A stretch of DNA of 53,219 bases from Opitutales bacterium (GTDB lineage: Bacteria > Verrucomicrobiota > Verrucomicrobiia > Opitutales > Oceanipulchritudinaceae), in contig JAFIGE010000014.1 in assembly GCA_020831585.1 (NCBI GenBank), forward strand, positions 1 to 53,219. Reading direction: 5' to 3'. A program made the translations under genes and the position numbers. The notes below the pieces were generated by a model. That model was not told the origin of the DNA. It saw nothing but the letters and a program-made list of their open reading frames with translations, and made no database searches. Positions 18,267-26,868 of the stretch are shown here, one piece after another. Position 1 is the first letter of the stretch; every line of letters starts with the position of its first letter.

Positions 18267-18997
18267 GCGGCCGGCCACGGTGTCATGTGGTCGTGCTTTC
18301 CGGTGCGGGCATGAGCGCGGAAAGCGGCGTGCCGACCTTTCGCGGGGCGGGCGGGTGGTGGAATGAGTTTCGCGCGGAAGATCTCGCTACGCCGGAAGCC
18401 TGGGCGACGCATCCCCGACGTGTGCTCGATTTCTACAACTTTCGCCGCCGACAGCTCTACTCCGTGGAACCCAACGCCGGGCACCGCGCCCTCGCAGAGT
18501 TGGAAAAGACCCACCGCGTGAGCATCGTCACACAAAACATCGATAACCTGCATGAACGGGCGGGCTCAACGCAGGTTCTGCACCTCCACGGGGAACTGGA
18601 TGTGGCCCGCAGCAGCATTGATCCTTCCCTTCTGTATCCGCTGAACGGGCGGGATATCTTGATGACCGACCGCTGCGCACGGGGTTCGCCCCTGCGGCCC
18701 CATGTCGTCTGGTTTGGCGAAGCCGTGACCGCCATCCCGGCCGCGCAGGCACTCGTGGAGACGGCGGATGTTCTCCTCGTTGTGGGGACGTCGTTGATGG
18801 TCTACCCGGCGGCGGGTTTGATCGATTTCGCTCAGACGGCCGCCCGTTGTTTTCTCGTTGATCCGCACATTCCGCCTTCCGTGGACGCGGATCGCTTCAC
18901 CTGCATCGCGGAGCCCGCCGGGGTGGCTTTGCCGCGCCTCGTTCACACGCTTCAGGCCGAAGAGGCGGGGGGACCGGAGGCGGTCGGACCGAAATGA
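18263..18997 (+). CDS. cobB: NAD-dependent protein deacylase, sirtuin/CobB type
   Basis: A 244-residue Sir2-family enzyme that removes acyl groups from lysines using NAD+. Visible motifs are GAGMSAESGVPTFRG (14-28), TQNIDNLHERAG (90-101), the catalytic His109 in HLHG, and GTSLMVYPAAG. Tyr58 and Arg61 (FYNFRR) match the YxxR pair of class III sirtuins such as SIRT5 and CobB that accept succinyl/malonyl lysine. The structural zinc cysteines are absent: only one Cys lies between HLHG and LRPHVVWFGE, as in Bacteroidetes-type sirtuins. It starts on GTG at 18263 overlapping the truC stop; a GNAT gene follows after 6 bp. Confidence 0.92.
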   Translation: MSGRPRCHVVVLSGAGMSAESGVPTFRGAGGWWNEFRAEDLATPEAWATHPRRVLDFYNFRRRQLYSVEPNAGHRALAELEKTHRVSIVTQNIDNLHERAGSTQVLHLHGELDVARSSIDPSLLYPLNGRDILMTDRCARGSPLRPHVVWFGEAVTAIPAAQALVETADVLLVVGTSLMVYPAAGLIDFAQTAARCFLVDPHIPPSVDADRFTCIAEPAGVALPRLVHTLQAEEAGGPEAVGPK

Positions 18998-19003
18998 CTC
19001 CCT

Positions 19004-19591
19004 ATGTTTCCCATGAACCAACCCTTTCAAATTAATGCGGGCGACGGCCTCCGCTTGGAGTTGCTTATGCCCGATGAGGCCCCGCGGGTCTTTGCCGAGA
19101 TCGACCGCAGCCGGGCGCACTTGCGCGAATGGTTGCCCTGGGTGGATGCGGCGGTGAACGCCCGGCAGACCCGCGCACATTTGCGGGAGTCGATAGAAGG
19201 CTTTGCGCGGGGCCAGGGCTTTTCCCTGGGCTTGTTCGAAGGGGACGTGTTTATGGGCATGATCGGTTTTCACGCCTTTGACATGGCCAACCGCCTGACC
19301 AGTGTGGGCTACTGGTTGGGCGAGGCATACGGCGGGCGGGGTCGCATGACGCGTGCGGTTATCGCCGCCTGTGACTACGCCTTCAAGGAGCGGGGAATCA
19401 ACCGCGTGACCATCCGCTGCGCCACCGGCAACCTGCGCAGCCGCGCCATTCCGGAGCGGCTCGGCTTTGTCCACGAGGGCTGCCAACGCGAGGCCGAGTG
19501 GCTTTACGGGCAACCCGTCGACCTGGAAATCTACGCCATCCTCGCCCGCGAGTGGGCGGTTCGGAAGGCGTTTCAACCCGGCCAAGGATGA
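19004..19591 (+). CDS. GNAT N-acetyltransferase, RimJ/RimL-like
   Basis: A 195-residue acetyl-CoA-dependent acyltransferase. The RimL-like pattern is clear: an N-terminal LRLELLMPDEAPRVFAEIDRSR...LREWLPWVD, the central VGYWLGEAYGGRGRMTRAV (acetyl-CoA pyrophosphate loop) and NLRSRAIPERLGFVHEG near the C-terminus. RimJ/RimL relatives acetylate N-termini of ribosomal proteins or small amines, so the substrate is uncertain. It follows the sirtuin by 6 bp, placing a protein deacylase and an acetyltransferase in one operon. The start could be 19004 or the Met at 19013. Its last 19 bp overlap the convergent membrane-protein gene. Confidence 0.87.
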   Translation: MFPMNQPFQINAGDGLRLELLMPDEAPRVFAEIDRSRAHLREWLPWVDAAVNARQTRAHLRESIEGFARGQGFSLGLFEGDVFMGMIGFHAFDMANRLTSVGYWLGEAYGGRGRMTRAVIAACDYAFKERGINRVTIRCATGNLRSRAIPERLGFVHEGCQREAEWLYGQPVDLEIYAILAREWAVRKAFQPGQG

Positions 19592-20322
19592 AACTCCTTT
19601 TTCAGAACGGGAAGAAGGTCAGTCCAGGGGTCGGGTGCCATAACCAAGGCTCCGGTAATGATGGAGATATTCAGGACAATGATTCCGAGGGCGATCTTGG
19701 AGGTGTATCTCCACGGTGCTTGCCAAGGAAAGCGGTAGGTTTGGATTCGTCGCCGCTCGGCTTCGCGGATGGCTGCCTGGTCGGCCAATTTTTCGGCCTT
19801 CAGCCAAAGCAGTTTCCGCTGCAAAGAGTCCCGCCGATCCATTTTCCTTGTGCAGACAATGCGAAAGGCCAACACGAGGTCTTTAATCGGGACAAACGAA
19901 CGGGACGCTCCGCTGAAACGGCTTAAGACCGCGCTGAAGCGGGCAAGCCCGGCGATTCCGGCGATACCAAAGCGAACCTCGGTCACGACCAGCAAAACCA
20001 AGGCCATCGTAAGGAGCACCACATCGAACTTGATATCCCAAAGCGCGAAAGCCAAGACGCGGCGCGGTTCGAACACACCGTCGTCATTTTTTTTCAGGCA
20101 TTCGAAACAGAGGTGTACCCCGACCAGAAAGAATAACCAGAACAAGCTGATGCCAATCGTGAGGAAAATCGTCAGGCCCACATAGCCGATGAGAAAGCTC
20201 CGCTTGTCATCGTGATCAATGATCCAGCGCACCACGGCGTTTTGCCACCATGCGGCGCGTTTGCCCGACGGGTTGTCGGGACGGAAAGGTTCGACGGGGC
20301 GATCCTGGGCGGGAGGAATCAT
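19573..20322 (-). CDS. Uncharacterised membrane protein coupled to an OFA-type MFS gene
   Basis: A 249-residue protein of unknown function. Two hydrophobic segments (around FLIGYVGLTIFLTIGISLFW and DVVLLTMALVLLVVTEV) precede a basic, helical soluble stretch (RKMDRRDSLQRKLLWLKAEKLADQAAI). A third hydrophobic segment (IALGIIVLNISIITGALVM) lies near the C-terminus. The ATG at 20322 overlaps the MFS stop as ATGA, which argues for this start over the longer reading from 20400 and for co-translation with the transporter. It may be an accessory subunit. I do not recognise a family. Confidence 0.75.
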   Translation of the reverse strand: MIPPAQDRPVEPFRPDNPSGKRAAWWQNAVVRWIIDHDDKRSFLIGYVGLTIFLTIGISLFWLFFLVGVHLCFECLKKNDDGVFEPRRVLAFALWDIKFDVVLLTMALVLLVVTEVRFGIAGIAGLARFSAVLSRFSGASRSFVPIKDLVLAFRIVCTRKMDRRDSLQRKLLWLKAEKLADQAAIREAERRRIQTYRFPWQAPWRYTSKIALGIIVLNISIITGALVMAPDPWTDLLPVLKKEFHPWPG

Positions 20323-21701
20323 TTTGCCGCTTCCCTGGCCATCGCTCCTCGGAGGGGGCCGGGTGCTTCCGACCCTTTCACCGGTGCATGCTGGACGCAT
20401 TCCCGGTGCAAGGTCCGGAAGGTGTAGACAAGACCGGTGGACAAAACGAGGGACCCGGCACAGATGTAATACGCGACTGTTGCGGCGTGCTGCGGAATCG
20501 TGTCATTCATGTAGCCAAAGAGGGGTGGGGCTGTCAGGCCCGCGACGGCCCAACCGGTTAGGACCAAGCCGTGCATGGAAGACATCCGTTTGGGCCCGAA
20601 GAGGTCGCTGATCAGGGAAGGGATCGTTCCAAAAGCACCGCCGTAGCACGCGATGGCGTAGCAGATAAGGGCGGCAAAGAGAAACGGTGTGGTGATGTGG
20701 GGCATCAAGAGATAAGCCACTGCCGAGGTGCCAAGGAGAATGGTGAACGCATTCACCCGGCCGATGATGTCCGAAATCCATGCCCAGAAGAGGCGCCCAA
20801 CGCTGTTTCCGATTGATGCAAAAGCAATCAGCGTGGCACCGGCGGCGGCCAGTTCAGCCGTTCCCATGGAGGGGTTCCGCGTTGCCATCAAATTTTGCAT
20901 TAGAGGCGACAGCAAACTAATGATTCCCAGTCCCGCTACGCTGTAGAAAAAGCATACCAACCAGAGGCGGACACGGGTCTGGGTTTGATGCGCGAAGGTA
21001 TCCGCGATAGTGGGCCTTTGCAGCACCGTAACGGCGGCGTGGGGACTGTAAATGAACCGGCAGGCGAGGGTCATGATGACAGCGTAGACCGCAGCGATAA
21101 AGAGAAAGGCATTCGCCACATTTCCTCCGGAAATATACATCGAAAAAGGTGCAAAGACCTTGCTCATAAAGAGGGCTCCCATGCCGAAGCCCATCACGAT
21201 GAGGCCCGTCGCAAATCCCTTCCTATCAGGATACCAGCCGGCCACAGTGGAGACGGCCGTCACATATCCGGTACCCAAACCGATGCCGCCAATCACTCCG
21301 TAGCCAAACGCGAGAATGAGAAAGCTCAACCAACTGATCAGAGGCGAGTCAACGCTCCCCACAACCCCTGACCCCAGGTAGAGGCCTCCGGCCGCAATCA
21401 CGTAGCCGGAGACGAAAAAAACCGCGGAACGCTTCATCAGGCGACGGGAGCCGAGCTTGGCAACCAGCGGCCCCGAATACAGCGCGGAAAAGCCCAACCC
21501 GGCCACAGCGAGGCTAAAGACGATAGAAATCTGCGCGTTGCTCCAGTGGTATGCCTCTTGCAGCGGCCGCGTGAAAAAGCTCCACGCATAAATGGACCCG
21601 AGGCTGGCTAGCAGGGTCACTCCTGCCACGAGAATGTGGCGGCGGTCCAGGGCTTTTGCCGGAAGCGGCTCGTTAAAGGGATTGTCCGGAGTGTTTTTCA
21701 T
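20319..21701 (-). CDS. Oxalate/formate antiporter (OFA)-family MFS transporter
   Basis: A 460-residue major facilitator with twelve predicted helices. The features point to the OFA subgroup: the opening HILVAGVTLLASLGSIYAWS and PLQEAYHWSNAQISIVFSL, the GLGTGYVTAVSTVAGWYPDRKGFATGL loop (abbreviated signature WYPDRKG) and FGPKRMSSMHGLV. OFA members exchange oxalate/formate or other small carboxylates, so substrate is inferred at class level only. It starts at the ATG at 21701. The unknown membrane protein follows with a 4-nt overlap. No oxalate-degradation gene is nearby. Confidence 0.88.
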   Translation of the reverse strand: MKNTPDNPFNEPLPAKALDRRHILVAGVTLLASLGSIYAWSFFTRPLQEAYHWSNAQISIVFSLAVAGLGFSALYSGPLVAKLGSRRLMKRSAVFFVSGYVIAAGGLYLGSGVVGSVDSPLISWLSFLILAFGYGVIGGIGLGTGYVTAVSTVAGWYPDRKGFATGLIVMGFGMGALFMSKVFAPFSMYISGGNVANAFLFIAAVYAVIMTLACRFIYSPHAAVTVLQRPTIADTFAHQTQTRVRLWLVCFFYSVAGLGIISLLSPLMQNLMATRNPSMGTAELAAAGATLIAFASIGNSVGRLFWAWISDIIGRVNAFTILLGTSAVAYLLMPHITTPFLFAALICYAIACYGGAFGTIPSLISDLFGPKRMSSMHGLVLTGWAVAGLTAPPLFGYMNDTIPQHAATVAYYICAGSLVLSTGLVYTFRTLHRECVQHAPVKGSEAPGPLRGAMAREAAK

Positions 21702-22148
21702 AAGATGATTGTGGAGCGATCAATCGATGGCTAATCTTTCGTTATCTCATTCCGTCGCCCAATCCGGGGCGGCCCCGACACAGGCATGTTTCCTTTCAGC
21801 TCTACGGGTCCGGCAGGTGCAATTGTGCATAAGGAATACTGTTTAAATTGATTTAAATTCTGAAGGGTGGCTAATGGCTTGGTTGTCGCTTGTCCAAGAG
21901 AAAGAGGCATGCTTAGCCGGTTATCAGGCTGCCTTTGGGAGACCTGCCGAAATGCTAATGGGATAAGAAGCGCAGGGAGTGGGAGGCCGGCATCGCATGA
22001 ATGGGGTAATCCCCCTCGCGGAGGCTTCGTTGCCATATCGTTCGTCCGGTTTTTCTCCTGTGTGACGAACCGCGTTATTGGACCCGGCTGTTCAATGCCC
22101 GGCGAATTGGGGTTGTTTGCCCGCCGAAATAAGGTATCAATCGACCTT
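21702..22148. other. Non-coding region between divergent MFS and cls genes
   Basis: About 450 bp that must hold promoters for both divergent genes. Visible are an AT-rich stretch near 21840-21858 with a direct TTTAAAT repeat three bases apart, a GGGG-TAAT-CCCC hairpin near 22005-22016, and an AAGGT...ACCTT inverted repeat just before the cls ATG. An open frame extends upstream of cls to 21867, but it lacks family similarity and is probably not translated. I recognise no riboswitch or RNA gene. Confidence 0.5.
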
Positions 22149-23612
22149 ATGGTTGAATGGGGAGAGACGATTGCTTCTTCGATCGGGTGGATCATTGGTC
22201 TGACCCTGTTGCTTCTGCAATTGGCGGGTTTTGTTGCGGCCGGGCACGCCATCATGACCAATCGTACCACTCAGGGGACAATTGCCTGGGTTGTGGTGCT
22301 GCTCACCTTTCCCTACCTCGCAGTGCCCTTCTACCTCCTTTTCGGGGGTAGCCGCTTTCGCGGATATGTGCGTGCGCACCATGCCAAGGTGGCCGCGCTT
22401 CAAGGCGTGCACCGTGAATATGTTCGCCGGATGGAGCGTTTTCTCGTGTCCCCCGAAGATACCCCCGAAGGCTTCCGCACGATCGAGGGCCTCACGCGCA
22501 CTCCCTTCACAGAGAACAACGCCATTGATCTCCTCGTCGACGGTGAGGTCACCTTTCGATCAATTTTCGAGGGTATTGAGGAGGCTCGCGATTATGTCAT
22601 CGTGCAGTTTTTCATCATTCGCGCGGATGCGCTTGGACTGGAGCTGAGGGAGCGCCTCATTCGGCGGCTGAAGGAGGGCGTGCGCGTCTACTTCCTCTTT
22701 GACAAAATCGGCAGCCGCGCCCTTTTCGAGGGCTTTCTCGGTCCCTTGCGCGAGGCGGGCGCTCACATCGGTGAGTTTGGTGCGGCGCGCGGAATCAGCG
22801 ACAGCCTCCGCCTCAACTTCCGTAATCACCGCAAGGTCGTTATCGTTGACGGCAAGGCCGCGTGGATCGGCGGGCACAATGTCGGTGTGGAGTATCTCGG
22901 AAAAGACCGGAAGATGGGGCCATGGCGGGATACGCACGCCCGTGTCACCGGCCCCGTCGTGCAGTCGATCCAGTTGGTCTTTCTGGAGGACTGGTATTGG
23001 GCCTGCGGGGCGGTGCCGGAGTGGAACTGGGCACCGCAAGCGGCCGACGCCCCGGCCGAGGAGTCGCGCCGTATGCTCGTGATCCCCGGCGGCCCGGCAG
23101 ATGATCGGGAGACCATCTCTCTCTCCTTTCTTCACGCAATCAACTCGGCGCAGAAGCGCGTTTGGATTCACAGCCCGTATTTCGTGCCTGACGAGGTGAT
23201 TGTGACCGCTCTTCAGCTGGCCACCCTGCGGGGTGTGGATACACGCATTCTTCTTCCCGAGCGACCCGACCATCTGCTCGTTTGGCTCAGCTCGATTTCC
23301 TACACGGGCGACGAAAAACTGCGCAAGGTGCGCTTCTTCCGCTATCAACCGGGATTCCTTCACAGCAAAATGATGGTGGTCGACGACAGCCTCGCCGTGA
23401 TTGGCACGGCCAACCTCGATAACCGCTCCTTCCGCATAAACTTTGAGATGCTGCTCGCCGTCCTTTGCCCGGAGTTCACCGCGCGCATGGCCGCGGTGAT
23501 GGAACAGGATTTCGCCAATTCGCGGGAGGAGGAAACCGACGCCTACTACACGCGCCCCCTCTGGATGCGCGTGGGTGCGCGCGCGGCACGGCTCATGGCT
23601 CCGATTCAATGA
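22149..23612 (+). CDS. cls: Cardiolipin synthase (phospholipase D superfamily)
   Basis: A 487-residue membrane enzyme joining two phosphatidylglycerols, or related phospholipids, into cardiolipin. Two N-terminal membrane segments (about 13-33 and 42-66) are followed by the PLDc_N feature RTTQGTIAWVVVLLTFPYLAVP. Two HKD motifs follow: NHRKVVIVDGKAAWIGG (from about 226) and HSKMMVVDDSLAVIGTANLD (from about 404). The length is close to that of ClsA proteins (about 480-490). The start at 22149 gives the expected topology; in-frame alternatives exist upstream (for example 22098) with no better ribosome site. The 3' end overlaps the convergent truA by 20 bp. Confidence 0.92.
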   Translation: MVEWGETIASSIGWIIGLTLLLLQLAGFVAAGHAIMTNRTTQGTIAWVVVLLTFPYLAVPFYLLFGGSRFRGYVRAHHAKVAALQGVHREYVRRMERFLVSPEDTPEGFRTIEGLTRTPFTENNAIDLLVDGEVTFRSIFEGIEEARDYVIVQFFIIRADALGLELRERLIRRLKEGVRVYFLFDKIGSRALFEGFLGPLREAGAHIGEFGAARGISDSLRLNFRNHRKVVIVDGKAAWIGGHNVGVEYLGKDRKMGPWRDTHARVTGPVVQSIQLVFLEDWYWACGAVPEWNWAPQAADAPAEESRRMLVIPGGPADDRETISLSFLHAINSAQKRVWIHSPYFVPDEVIVTALQLATLRGVDTRILLPERPDHLLVWLSSISYTGDEKLRKVRFFRYQPGFLHSKMMVVDDSLAVIGTANLDNRSFRINFEMLLAVLCPEFTARMAAVMEQDFANSREEETDAYYTRPLWMRVGARAARLMAPIQ

Positions 23613-24387
23613 CAGCGCGATCCGGCGGCACCGAGGCGTCGGCCATTTCCGGGTAGAAGACCTTTTCGAGGCTCAATCCGTCCGCCGGGGCGGTGGCCAC
23701 GAGGGAGGTGCGCTGCCGGGAAGCGAGGATCTCGCCCACCTGCTCCGGGCGCAGCTTGCCGATGCCCACATCGAGAAGGCAACCGGCCAGGCTCCTCACC
23801 ATGCGGTAGAGGTAGCCGGAACCCTCTGTTTCGAGGAAAATTCGCCGCCCATCCTGCGTCACCACCAACTTGCGCAGCGTCTTTACTGGGCTTTCCCGCC
23901 GCCCATCGCGCGGATTCGCTCCGAAGGCACTGAAGTCGTGTTCGCCTATCAGGTGGGCCGCCCCCCGGTTCATCGCCTCCACGTCCGGGGACCGCCTCCC
24001 CAGCGACCAATAATACCGGTATTCAAAGGGCGAGGCGTGTCCCGCATAATAGGCATAGCGGTAGCGCTTGCCCACCGCCGAAAGCCGCGCGTGAAAGGAC
24101 GCCCCCACATGCTCCACCGAGATAATTTGCAGGCTGCGTGGAAACCCCACCCGCAGCGCCACGAGCAAGCGCGCCGCCCCGTGTGGCCAATCCCCGTCGA
24201 AATGAAAAACCTGTCCGCGCGCATGCACCCCGCTATCCGTCCGCCCCGCGCCATGGATCCGCACCGGGCGCTCGAAGATCACAGCAAGACGCCGCTCGAT
24301 GAAATCCTGCACCGCATTGCCATTGGGCTGGGACTGCCAACCGGCATACTCCGTCCCGTCATAAGCCGCCTCACACTTCCAACGCAT
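23593..24387 (-). CDS. truA: tRNA pseudouridine(38-40) synthase TruA
   Basis: A 264-residue enzyme that makes pseudouridine at positions 38-40 of tRNA anticodon stem-loops. The catalytic GAGRTDSGVHARGQV (Asp51) is intact, along with YDGTEYAGWQ at the N-terminus, KRYRYAYY, GEHDFSAFGA and GSGYLYRMVRSLAG. Length is standard. I prefer MRWKCEAAYDG at 24387 over the Met six residues upstream because family members begin close to the YDG motif. It is divergent from metF. Confidence 0.94.
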   Translation of the reverse strand: MRWKCEAAYDGTEYAGWQSQPNGNAVQDFIERRLAVIFERPVRIHGAGRTDSGVHARGQVFHFDGDWPHGAARLLVALRVGFPRSLQIISVEHVGASFHARLSAVGKRYRYAYYAGHASPFEYRYYWSLGRRSPDVEAMNRGAAHLIGEHDFSAFGANPRDGRRESPVKTLRKLVVTQDGRRIFLETEGSGYLYRMVRSLAGCLLDVGIGKLRPEQVGEILASRQRTSLVATAPADGLSLEKVFYPEMADASVPPDRAVIESEP

Positions 24388-24482
24388 TCTCCCTATTGGG
24401 CACACTCCCGCGCCCCGTGCAAGTTTCGAACCCCCGCACTTTTCGCTTTACATATCATCTTATCCGGATTTGATGATGCGTT

Positions 24483-25370
24483 ATGAGTGAAAACAAGCGC
24501 ATCGCGGACATGCTTGGTCGGGGCAAACCGGTCCTTTCGGTGGAATTTTTCCCCCCGAAAGACGAAGCGGGAGGTGAACTAATCGTGCGCACGGCCATGG
24601 AAATCCGCGAGTCGCTCCGGCCGGACTTTGTTTCCATCACCTACGGTGCGGGCGGGACTACGCGGGAGCGTACTCTCCGCTACGCGCGCATCCTCAAGGA
24701 CGACTGTGGCTTCGCGGTCATGCCGCACCTGACCTGCGTGGGCTCTTCGCGGGACGAGATCGCGGAAATCGTGGAAGGCTATGCGGCGGAGGGCTTTTGC
24801 AACCTTATGGCGTTGCGCGGCGATCCGCCGAAGGGTCAGACTGATTTCCAGCCACATCCGGAAGGATTTGCCTATGCGAATGAGTTGGTGGGCTTTTTGA
24901 GCAAGCGCTTTCCGGGGTTCAGCATGGGCGTGGCCGGCTATCCCGAGGTCCACCCGGAGGCCACCGACGCCGCCACCGACATCCGCCACCTCAAGACAAA
25001 GGTCGATGCCGGGGCCGCCTTCATCACCACCCAGCTCTTTTATGACAATGCCGCTTTCTTCCAGTTTGTGGAGAACTGCCGCTCGGCGGGGATCCAGGTG
25101 CCCATTATCCCCGGCCTCATGCCTATCCGCTCGGCCGACCAGGCCCGCCGATTCTGCAAAACCCTCCCTGAGGAACTGGAAGAGGCCCTGCGTATCGCCG
25201 GTGACGACCCCGCCGCCCTGCGCGAAACCGGTGTTGCCTGGAGCCATCGCCAGATCCGGGAGTTGTTGGATTTTGGCGTCGCCGGCGTGCATCTCTACAT
25301 CATGAACCGCAGCGGCATGGCCCGCGACCTGATCGACCGCCTTCGGCAGGACGGGTATTTCACCGCCTGA
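24483..25370 (+). CDS. metF: Methylenetetrahydrofolate reductase
   Basis: A 295-residue FAD-dependent TIM-barrel enzyme that reduces 5,10-methylene-THF to 5-methyl-THF for methionine synthesis. Family motifs are LSVEFFPPKDE (catalytic Glu), DFVSITYGAGGTTRERT, HLTCVG, NLMALRGDPPKG, VAGYPEVHPEA and DAGAAFITTQLFYD. Length matches bacterial MetF (about 295). The 95-bp gap to truA contains a short ATCATC...GATGAT inverted repeat just before the start, but is too short and lacks the motifs of known SAM or SAH riboswitches. It is probably a single gene; no other methionine genes are nearby. Confidence 0.95.
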   Translation: MSENKRIADMLGRGKPVLSVEFFPPKDEAGGELIVRTAMEIRESLRPDFVSITYGAGGTTRERTLRYARILKDDCGFAVMPHLTCVGSSRDEIAEIVEGYAAEGFCNLMALRGDPPKGQTDFQPHPEGFAYANELVGFLSKRFPGFSMGVAGYPEVHPEATDAATDIRHLKTKVDAGAAFITTQLFYDNAAFFQFVENCRSAGIQVPIIPGLMPIRSADQARRFCKTLPEELEEALRIAGDDPAALRETGVAWSHRQIRELLDFGVAGVHLYIMNRSGMARDLIDRLRQDGYFTA

Positions 25371-25412
25371 GCCGGGGCCGCCAACGCGCGGAAAATAGAA
25401 AGACGACGTCTC

Positions 25413-26513
25413 CTAACGGCGTTTTGCCCCGGTGGGCCGTTTGGCTGTTTTTTCGCCAGACTCACCATTCTCGCCCGACTTGGAGTGGGGGAGAATGGAG
25501 GCACCGGCAATGAACTCTCCGTCTACGAGCAGGTGCCGCCGCGGCGCCGCCGGTTGCTCCAGCCGACGCAATAGCTGGTTCACCGACGAACGGCCAAGCT
25601 CGTCATATGGGACGCGGATGGTTGTTACCGGGGGATGGTTCGACGGGGGGACGATTCCATCAAAACCGGTGATCGAGCAATCCTGTGGGACCTTCAGCCC
25701 ATGGCGCGCCAAGTCGGCCATGAGGCTGTAGGCTTGGTGATCCGCCGCGCAGCAAAATGCCGTCACATCCCCATGCTTGATTTTTTCGGCTGCCACGGCG
25801 GCGGCTTCCTCCGGTTTGAGCATGTCCGTCAGGTGGATATTGATGCAATCTTCCTCACGGAATTTCAGGCCGCAGCGGTAAAGCGCCTCCACAAAACTCC
25901 CCAAACGGTGCTGCACCCACGGTGTCTCCAGTTGATAAATCCAACTGTAGAAGCCGATGCGCTTGTGGCCCGCCGCCACCAAATGACGCACCATGGTAAG
26001 TATTCCTTCGGACTGATCGACATCCACGCAGTCGATATGATCGCTCTTGTAATTTTCAATAATGGTCACACACGCAATGGCGCGTCCGATCATCTCGACG
26101 ACCTCCCGGGACATCGGGTGGAAGAGAATCGCTCCCTGCCAGCCCACTTGCTTGATCCGGCGCAGGAGGGTCTTGCCCTTCATGTCGCTGGGTTCGTAAT
26201 GACACACATCCAGAATGAGGTTTTCCGAAGTACTCTTCTCCGAAATACCCCGCAAGACCGGCTGAAAAGTTTCCGATTTGCTCTGATACTGCTGCGGAAT
26301 CGAGATCACGATGCCGATCACGATGGGTTTGGACGCCCCTTTGCCTTTCCGAAGTTGGTTGACTTTTTGCTGATACCCGAGCCGTACGGCCGTCTCCCAA
26401 ACCAAAGCCTTGGTGTCCGCATTGATCGCTGGGTGATTTGCCAGGGAACGGGAAACCGTTGGTTGGGAAAGGTTAAGGAGCTTGGCGATCTCGTGCTGAC
26501 TGGCTGATGGCAT
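25413..26513 (-). CDS. LacI/GalR-family transcriptional regulator
   Basis: A 366-residue repressor-type regulator. The N-terminal helix-turn-helix (residues 5-50; SQHEIAKLLNLSQPTVSRSLANHP) matches LacI DNA-binding domains. The rest is a periplasmic-binding-protein-like sensor fold (IGFYSWIYQL, FCCAADHQAYSLMADLARHGLKVPQDCSITGFDG). The C-terminus has an unusual basic tail of about 20 residues rich in Gly, Lys and Arg. It is divergent from the penicillin acylase-family gene. The 355-bp spacer carries two diverged direct repeats, each with an ACGT-centred motif, which are plausible targets. The effector is unknown. Confidence 0.92.
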   Translation of the reverse strand: MPSASQHEIAKLLNLSQPTVSRSLANHPAINADTKALVWETAVRLGYQQKVNQLRKGKGASKPIVIGIVISIPQQYQSKSETFQPVLRGISEKSTSENLILDVCHYEPSDMKGKTLLRRIKQVGWQGAILFHPMSREVVEMIGRAIACVTIIENYKSDHIDCVDVDQSEGILTMVRHLVAAGHKRIGFYSWIYQLETPWVQHRLGSFVEALYRCGLKFREEDCINIHLTDMLKPEEAAAVAAEKIKHGDVTAFCCAADHQAYSLMADLARHGLKVPQDCSITGFDGIVPPSNHPPVTTIRVPYDELGRSSVNQLLRRLEQPAAPRRHLLVDGEFIAGASILPHSKSGENGESGEKTAKRPTGAKRR

Positions 26514-26656
26514 TTCTTAAAAAAACTGATAATTCACGCTGAATTTCGAAGTTCGCATAATCAATGCATACCGCACAAGATGAAAATCGGCAGCTTCGCC
26601 TGACTTTGCCTTTGTTCGGTATCAACCCGGAGGCACCTGGCCTGGTCGCCAGACAT

Positions 26657-26819
26657 GCTCGCCAATTCTTGCACACACCTCTGGGGTACCCATCTCCGCC
26701 TCGTGTCAAGTAAATAAACGTGGTATGTCTGCCGTATGTCTGCCGGCTCGTCAAATTTTTGCGCACACCCCTCAACTCTCTATCTTTGCGTCAAGGAAAT
26801 AAACGTGGTTGTTTGTCTG
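26657..26819. repeat. Two diverged ~75-bp direct repeats in the lacI-type/acylase spacer
   Basis: Copy 1 spans 26657-26731 and copy 2 spans 26746-26819, offset by 85-89 bp. Both run GCTCG, then TTGC-CACAC, GTCAAG and the shared 13-mer AAATAAACGTGGT (26712-26724, 26797-26809), ending at GTCTG. They lie upstream of the acylase gene inside the 26514-26868 non-coding spacer. The ACGT core is reminiscent of LacI-family sites, which are CG-centred. The remainder of the spacer shows nothing recognisable. Confidence 0.6.
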
Positions 26820-26868
26820 TAGCTTTGTGTGTGATGAGAAAGTGCGGGGTTGAAAAGGGACGGTCTGC

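Noticed and set aside
21867-22148. N-terminal extension of cardiolipin synthase from 21867
   Set aside because: The extra 94 residues are Cys/Arg/Gly-rich, do not resemble Cls proteins, and would precede the normal membrane-anchor start.
24388-24482. SAM or SAH riboswitch before metF
   Set aside because: Only about 95 bp and a 6-bp inverted repeat; none of the conserved SAM-I, SAM-II or SAH core motifs can be found.
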